Source: Arabidopsis thaliana
Lineage: Eukaryota; Streptophyta; Magnoliopsida; Brassicales; Brassicaceae
NCBI RefSeq assembly: GCF_000001735.4
Contig: NC_003070.9
Coordinates: 25,529,971-25,593,970, forward strand
Length of the DNA: 64,000 nt
Direction of reading: 5' to 3'
The position numbers were made by a program, and so were the translations under genes. The notes beneath the pieces are model-generated. The model saw only the letters and a program-made list of their open reading frames with translations, made no database searches and was not told where the DNA came from. Shown in pieces: positions 58,221-64,000 of this stretch (positions within the stretch are counted from its first letter, which is position 1; each line of letters begins with the position of its first letter).

Positions 58221-60284
58221 TCACGATATAACATTGGCCTCATCCTCAGCAACCAAACCTTTAGTGATGGCTCTTAGGTTAGGCTTAAGGATCTTTCCAT
58301 TTCCATTTTTGGGCAGTTCTTCCAAAAATACCACCTTTCTCGGACACATAAAATGTGGCAGATTCTCACGGCAATAGTCAATCAATTCTTTCTCTCTGGC
58401 CACAAATTTATATTCATCATCTTCTTTATTAGTCTCGCCCTTTTGTAACACAATGAATGCACACGGGGTTTCACCCCACACACGGTGAGGCATGGCCACG
58501 ACGGCAACCTCAAACACTCTTGGGTGCTTGTAAAGAATATTCTCGACTTCAACACTGCTGATATTTTCGCCACCCGATATTATTATATCTTTGGACCGAT
58601 CTTTGATCTCGATGTGTCCATCAGGATGGATTACACCTACGTCTCCAGTGTTGAGCCATCCGTGTTTAAACGCTTCAAATGTAGCTTTGGAATTCTTTAG
58701 ATACCCTTTCATTATGTTGTTTCCTTTCATGACAATTTCTCCCATTGTCTTCCCATCGTGTGGGACACTCTCTTGAGTTTCGTTGTACTTCACATCAACT
58801 TCAGCTACGCTTAATATGCCTAGCCCTTGCCTTGCTTTCAGCTCCATTTGTTGATTCTCTGTTAATCTGTTTCAATTGAGTAATAGTTTTTGTCATATCA
58901 ATCTTAATAATATTGTAAATGTTGTAAGTGAAAAAAAAATCATCACTATTAATTTGTTTTGAGAAAAAATATCCATTTCAATAAGTTCAATTACTTTTTG
59001 GTAAATGTTAACGAAATGTGAAATATAATACTGTATATATAAGTATAAACCTGTTCCACTCGTCTTGCCACTCACAAAAGAGAGCTGGACCAGTGGCCTC
59101 CGTCAGGCCATAGACATGCAGAACTTGAAACCCTAACCGCTGAACTTTCTTGACAAGAGCAGCGGGGAGAGGTGAACCTCCGGTCATCAGATGGACCGGT
59201 CCAGACCTATGTGACATGTCAAGCGGATTTCCTTGTAGGAGAATGTTGAAGACCGTAGGAACACAACACATATGTGTCACACTATGCATTTCTATGTTCT
59301 CATAGATCTCCGGGGCACTCACGTGGCTCATACACACATTGGTGCCCCCGCGCGCTGCTGTTGCCCATGTAAACGTCCATCCATTGCAATGAAACATAGG
59401 CAAAAATCCAAAGGTAGACAGGGCAGGTACTCATTTCCCAACCAATAATTACACCTAACGAGGTCAAATATGCTCCTCGATGGCTAATCACCACACCTTT
59501 TGGGTCAGCCGTGGTACCTGACGTGTAGTTTAGGGAGATGGGATCTTGCTCATTTTGTATACGGAACATATTTTCAACCAACGGAGACGTAGGCTCTCCC
59601 ATCTGAATGAGACTCTCGTAGTCTAACTCCTCGGATGAAACCCTTTTAGCGGAATTGTACTCGTCAATAAATATGACCAGCAAGTTTAGTTGTAAGTCGT
59701 CACATGATAGTAGATGGAGGATTTCTCGAGCCAAGGGCTCAAAGTTTCGGTGTATGAATAATATCTTGGGCTGGGCGTGGCGGAGAATTGTGGTAATAGA
59801 TGTTGCGTCCAAACGAGTATTGATAGGGTTAAGGACAGCTCCAGCCATGGGAACGGCAAAGTGCATCTCATAAATGGCTGGTGTGTTTGGGGCCACAACG
59901 GATACCTAAAAACACATTTATAATCACAAGCCTCATATTTTATATATATGAATGTATGTTTGTCTAATTATACACGTTAGTTACGCTCACACACTATAGA
60001 CCAAACGGATATATTAAGAAAATATAAATCTGTTTAGCAAAACATTTGGGGTAACGATAGAGAGAGAGATAGAGAGTGTGACATACCACATCGTTCTTGG
60101 CGATGTTAAGAGAGATGAGAGAAGCGGCTAGACGACAACAACGGTCATAGGTTTGTGGCCAAGTGAAACGAGTTTGTCCGTAAATTATTGATGTTCGATT
60201 GGGATAACACTCTGAAGCTCTCTTCAAGAAAGTTATGGGCGTTAGAGGAACGTTGTTTGCTTCACATAACTCCATGTTATCCAT
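58221..60284 (-). CDS. AAE22: Acyl-activating enzyme, AMP-binding family (AAE22), with apparent frameshift
   Basis: Three exons by family alignment on the minus strand: 60087-60284, 59051-59905 and 58221-58866. Motifs: LNYTSGTTADPKGVV (the nucleotide loop, usually TSGTTG), HVYGLTEATGP, GWLNTGDVGVIHPDGHIEIKDRSKDIIISGGENISSVEVE, and the C-terminal ELPKNGNGKILK with the catalytic Lys. Such enzymes join a carboxylic acid to CoA through an acyl-AMP. In exon 2 the frame before position 59406 and the frame after 59402 differ by one base: five T (59402-59406) where relatives' W-x-LPMFHCNGW motif needs four. Unspliced, translation would stop after about 267 residues instead of about 565. A 97-base GT-AG segment (59358-59454) would restore frame but delete conserved residues. 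There is no SRL-like peroxisomal tail (ends NVIS). The symbol is from memory for AT1G68270. Confidence 0.8.
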
Positions 60285-60384
60285 CTTTTTCTTCTTCTTA
60301 ATTTGTGTGTAATGAATGTTTGTGTGAGTGAAGAGGGATATGCAAACAATTACTATATCTAGAAAAATTATGAGCAATGTACCA

Positions 60385-62345
60385 ACTAGTCGTTTTTGAT
60401 CGGGTACGTTCGGTTCAGTCCAAAATTTCGAAAATGAAATGCTCGAATTTTACTTTTCAATTCAATTCAGTGACTTTTTCCTAAACGTTTTATCCAAACT
60501 AAACCAAATTGGCAAAACTTTAGTTCAGTTCGGTTCGAGCAATTTACTTCAGTATCTCCACATATTGAAACAATGTTTCAATGTTCTAATATATAGTTTA
60601 GAAGGAAAAAAATGTTCTAATATATATTTTCTAAATTTAAAGTCGTGTTAGCTTGAAAAGAGATTTTTTCTACAATACGTTCGTGTTATCGTGTATGAAT
60701 GGTATCTAAGAAAAAGTTGTATCATGTCGACATTAAATGCATGATGAAGTCGAAGTAGGCTAATCAATGAACAACCCTTACGACAATGAAGCAAGTGGAG
60801 GTTTTCAATCGGAGAGCTAACTGGCTGTATGTATCATCATCATTAATCTCGTGTATGTGTCATTACTAAACATGGACCATAGTTTATATGCTAGCTCACT
60901 TTTCTTTCATGTAAAATTTTAATCCAACACGGACTAACCTACCAGGTCAGTGAGTCATCTTTTATCGGATTTTCCGAATTTTTATAAATTCACCGAGTTA
61001 ATTATTAAAGAATTTTAGCAATGGACCCGAATCGAATAAGTGATCGGGTCACCAACTTTACCGGTTCGACCGCGGGTTCAGGTAGAGTTTGAAAACATTG
61101 GTTTCAACAGAATTCGAATTGGATGATATATATCCGTGAGCCACGTTTTAATTATGCTACTCACCGACATGCTTGAGCAAAATAGTAGTATTTGTATCAT
61201 AGTCAATAAATGGAAAACAAATAAATTTGTTTGTCTTGTCAATTCTAATCGTCTTATATAACTTTTGCTTTTGCATTTTTTTTGTTCATGGTTTTAAGTC
61301 CTTGTTAATCATTTTTTTTTGGTGTGTTTTGGGTATTTTTATTTTGTCTAGTTGAATTGAAAGATACCATTTGGATGCAAGAAAGCAAAAACGTTTTTCG
61401 GTGTTTCAGTAATTTTGACCAGCATTTCAAAAGGTAAAGACCAAACTGATGAAGTTATGATATTTTGATGCATAGATTAATTGCAACACAATAAGGTTAA
61501 CAAAACATCTTAAAGACTGACTCAGGAAGTGATCAACCATAAACATTTGCCACTGATCAACCGATTATTTTTGATGCTACACAAAAACTTTCCAGAAGAA
61601 TCGACCAGTGAAAGGGACTAGCTAGCTGATGTACACTTGACCTGTGAAAAGAAAAGTGATTAAACATTTGAGAATAAAGCAATCGACTAATGACTTTTCT
61701 CTTATTAGAACTGCGAAATTTGAACCGGCTCAATTCAAGAGTCCCCAGTCTAAACCTATTAGTTACTAATTGGATAATCACCATTCAACTCAAATTTCAT
61801 AATCAACTCATTCAAGATCCTTCCTTTTTTTATCTCTATTTTTTTTGGGCATGAGGTTGTTAAAGAGGTGTTGAAGACTTATTTCAAGTACTTTGTATTG
61901 AATTTCCCTTTTTGTGATTTCATTATATTTACGTATTAAAAATGTATACAATTGTTATTATATAAATAAAATCATACCATTTATTTTGTACTGATACCTA
62001 TACTGTATAGTAGTAATTTTTCGCTTTCACTGCCACTAAATGTTCATTACCGAGTTAAACATTATATTATGTATATATCTACTAGACTACTACACAAAAT
62101 TTTGATTACTATGATCACTCTACTATCGACAGAGCTAACGTAATGTCAATTATGAAATTATTTATATCTCATTTTACACTCAATCCTGTCAATTCCAATC
62201 GACTTAATCCATTTATCATGTTTACATATTTAAATCATCTAATTTATATCAAATAAGTACATTATTTTTCAAATAAAATGTCACCATTTATTTAACAAAT
62301 ATTCCCCACGCTGCAGAGCGCATGGAACTTATATGTCTTTTGTTT
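60385..62345. other. Intergenic region between AAE22 and ALT4
   Basis: Transcription from AAE22 runs left and the ALT4 3' end faces this region. No coding exon was seen. The stretch 60380-61100 has several short CGGTTCGA/CCGAA-type motifs and is moderately less AT-rich, with no open frame that I recognise. Confidence 0.45.
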
Positions 62346-62496
62346 TCCCATGTAGTTGCTTACGCGCAAGTTTGCTGGCTTCTACGATGAGAGAAATACG
62401 ATGTTGCATTATCCGAATATACATATTCTTGTAGTTATAATATATATGAGCTTATCATAGACCAATTAAGGAACTTAATTGGGCTGATGTGGTGAA

Positions 62497-63625
62497 TCAA
62501 ACTGTGTCGTTTTGGCGTAGGAAGTGAACAAATTTAGAGCGTATCGAAGATGGGATACGAACAGGACGGTGCTTGTTGTCAAGCCATACAACTGTTGCTT
62601 TCGCCTCCAATATAACCTGCTTTGTTATTTTATTTTTATATCAAAAGGGTCCAAATTAGTAAACAACTAAAAGACTTATTAACCATAACACAAAGTAATG
62701 ATGAGAATATTAACCTCTTGATTTGGAAGTTTCAAGATGGAATGATCGAAGTAAATACGCGCAGCAGATGTTCTAGATATGTTCACTTTCACTACAAACT
62801 TGTCTCCGCTCTGCGCAAAGCTATGAAATTAATATAATAAAAACATCGAGATGCATGGTGTAATATGAAGTACTAAGTTAAGGAGAAGGGGGGACATTAT
62901 TACACGTAAAGGTGCAAGGAAATTCATTGTCAACTCTGATATTGCTAAGGCTTCACCAGAACGGGCAACTTCATCACAGTTGATACCAATACTCTCTAGA
63001 AATTCGTGCATGCCTTTAGATAGAAATATATCAATATCAAAAGTTGTTAAATTGGATATAGCTTATTTAGTATATCAATATCAATGATAATTAGGGTTTT
63101 TCAGAGTCCTTAAATATAGGTTCCTTTTAAACAAAACGCAACACGTACTTTGTCACTTAATGTACTAACTTCTACCGTTCTACACCGAAATTCAAATGTT
63201 TTAGACACTCTCAAATTCTAATCAAGTACACTAACAAATGTGTAAACAATTTCAACAATGAGAAGCAGAAAAATTGCAAACTAACCGTGTTGGCAGTAGT
63301 TTGCGTAAACAGCATTGTTCACAACACCAAACTGATCCAATTCATAATCACGAACTTTAAGCTCAACCTCATGGAACTCACTCATTCTGCAATATCGAAC
63401 GTTTTTCAAAACATTGAATCCAAAAACGATTACACTAGAGAAGCAAATATAAATTTTAGAGAGATGTTTGTACTTTGTACTGTACTCTTTGCCTCCTTTA
63501 AGATCAAGAAATGTGTGAGGCTTGAAGGTCTTTGCGCTCCGGAGAGGAAGCATAACCGGTTGTCTCCATGAAGTCGGAAACACCACAGACATAGCCGGAG
63601 CCGCCGTGCCGGTAACCCGAATCAT
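62497..63625 (-). CDS. ALT4: Acyl-lipid thioesterase, hotdog fold, plastid-type (ALT4)
   Basis: Five exons on the minus strand: 63486-63625, 63286-63386, 62904-63013, 62715-62810 and 62497-62616, giving 188 residues. The start [12 protein letters not shown] at 63623-63625 is the first ATG; the frame extends further upstream only from a GTG. The transit-peptide-like region ([28 protein letters not shown]) precedes the hotdog domain ([20 protein letters not shown], identical to ALT3 for this stretch). Differences from ALT3 cluster in the substrate-facing strands (for example [20 protein letters not shown] versus [20 protein letters not shown]), in line with reports that ALT paralogues release different chain lengths. 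Intron 1 is 99 bases with no stop in frame, so its retention would insert 33 residues. Confidence 0.92.
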
Positions 63626-63659
63626 TCCGCCTTTTCGAGTCACAATTAATGCCCAAATG

Positions 63660-64000
63660 TAAAGTTTTTGAAAACTCAGTTTTTTTTTTTAATAATTTGA
63701 AAAGCTCAACCTATGCAAAGAAATATAGAATTATAGAATTGGTTAACGGCACAATACCAATGTACTATACCGGTTTAATGCGCAAGCATATTTTAGATTG
63801 AACTTTTTGACATTTTAGATATAAAAAATATAATATCAACTATTTAACTTGCGGAATATTTAAAAATTCAATGTGATAAACTTTTTTTTTTCATTTGGAA
63901 TCCAAGCTCTTTGAGACCACTTGAATTGAACATCTTAGAAAGTTTATAAAAATTAAGTACACATAACTTTACTTACAAAAATTTCTGATAATTCTTTATC
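63660..64000. other. Upstream flank of ALT4 to window end
   Basis: AT-rich promoter-side sequence. It includes the GGTTAAC...GGTTTAATGCG block shared with the ALT3 upstream region. No coding exon was seen. Confidence 0.45.

Overview
This window is plant nuclear DNA and I recognise it as Arabidopsis thaliana (Brassicaceae). The genes are split by short AT-rich GT-AG introns, and the families are plant-specific (IDD zinc finger, WRKY, BBX, UMAMIT, DUF1644, DUF1218, RTNLB). The gene order matches what I remember of the lower arm of chromosome 1, roughly AT1G68130 to AT1G68280. The locus names come from memory, not from a search. Exon boundaries were worked out by hand from reading frame, splice signals and family conservation.

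Layout. 2.5-4.3 kb (+): IDD14. 9.4-11.7 kb (-): a DUF1644 protein. 14.0-15.6 kb (+): WRKY9. 16.2-18.7 kb (-): an eight-exon DUF3755 protein. 21.9-24.3 kb (+): UMAMIT23. 24.8-25.6 kb (+): a single-exon RING-H2 protein. 26.6-28.2 kb (+): a SUMO-like-domain protein whose first coding exon is only the ATG. 29.4-31.0 kb (+): BBX27. 32.1-34.0 kb (+): the tandem CCCH protein C3H15/CDM1. 36.0-39.3 kb (+): APRR6. 40.4-41.6 kb (+): a DUF1218 membrane protein. 42.2-43.3 kb (+): the reticulon RTNLB14. 44.5 kb (+): a 65-residue membrane microprotein. 45.2-46.1 kb (-): bHLH109. 48.1-49.9 kb (-): a diverged tandem bHLH-like paralogue. 50-54 kb: a gene-free array of decayed repeats about 725 bp apart. 54.6-63.6 kb (-): a lipid block with a thioesterase relic, ALT3, AAE22 and ALT4.

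Functionally, the left two thirds is mostly nuclear regulators (IDD14, WRKY9, BBX27, APRR6, two bHLH-type proteins), an RNA-binding regulator (CDM1) and membrane proteins. The right end pairs two plastid-type acyl thioesterases, which release free fatty acids, with an acyl-activating enzyme of the kind that re-esterifies carboxylic acids. That enzyme appears to carry a +1 frameshift in a five-T run.

The most unusual items are: a 36-bp near-perfect hairpin at 6475-6555 with no gene; two consecutive GC-AG introns in UMAMIT23; two tRNA-derived SINE-like insertions, one with a perfect 15-bp target-site duplication; the AAE22 frameshift; the third decayed thioesterase copy; a truncated CCT-like tail in BBX27; a duplicated 3' splice region inside the CDM1 intron; and the diverged tandem repeat array at 50-54 kb.
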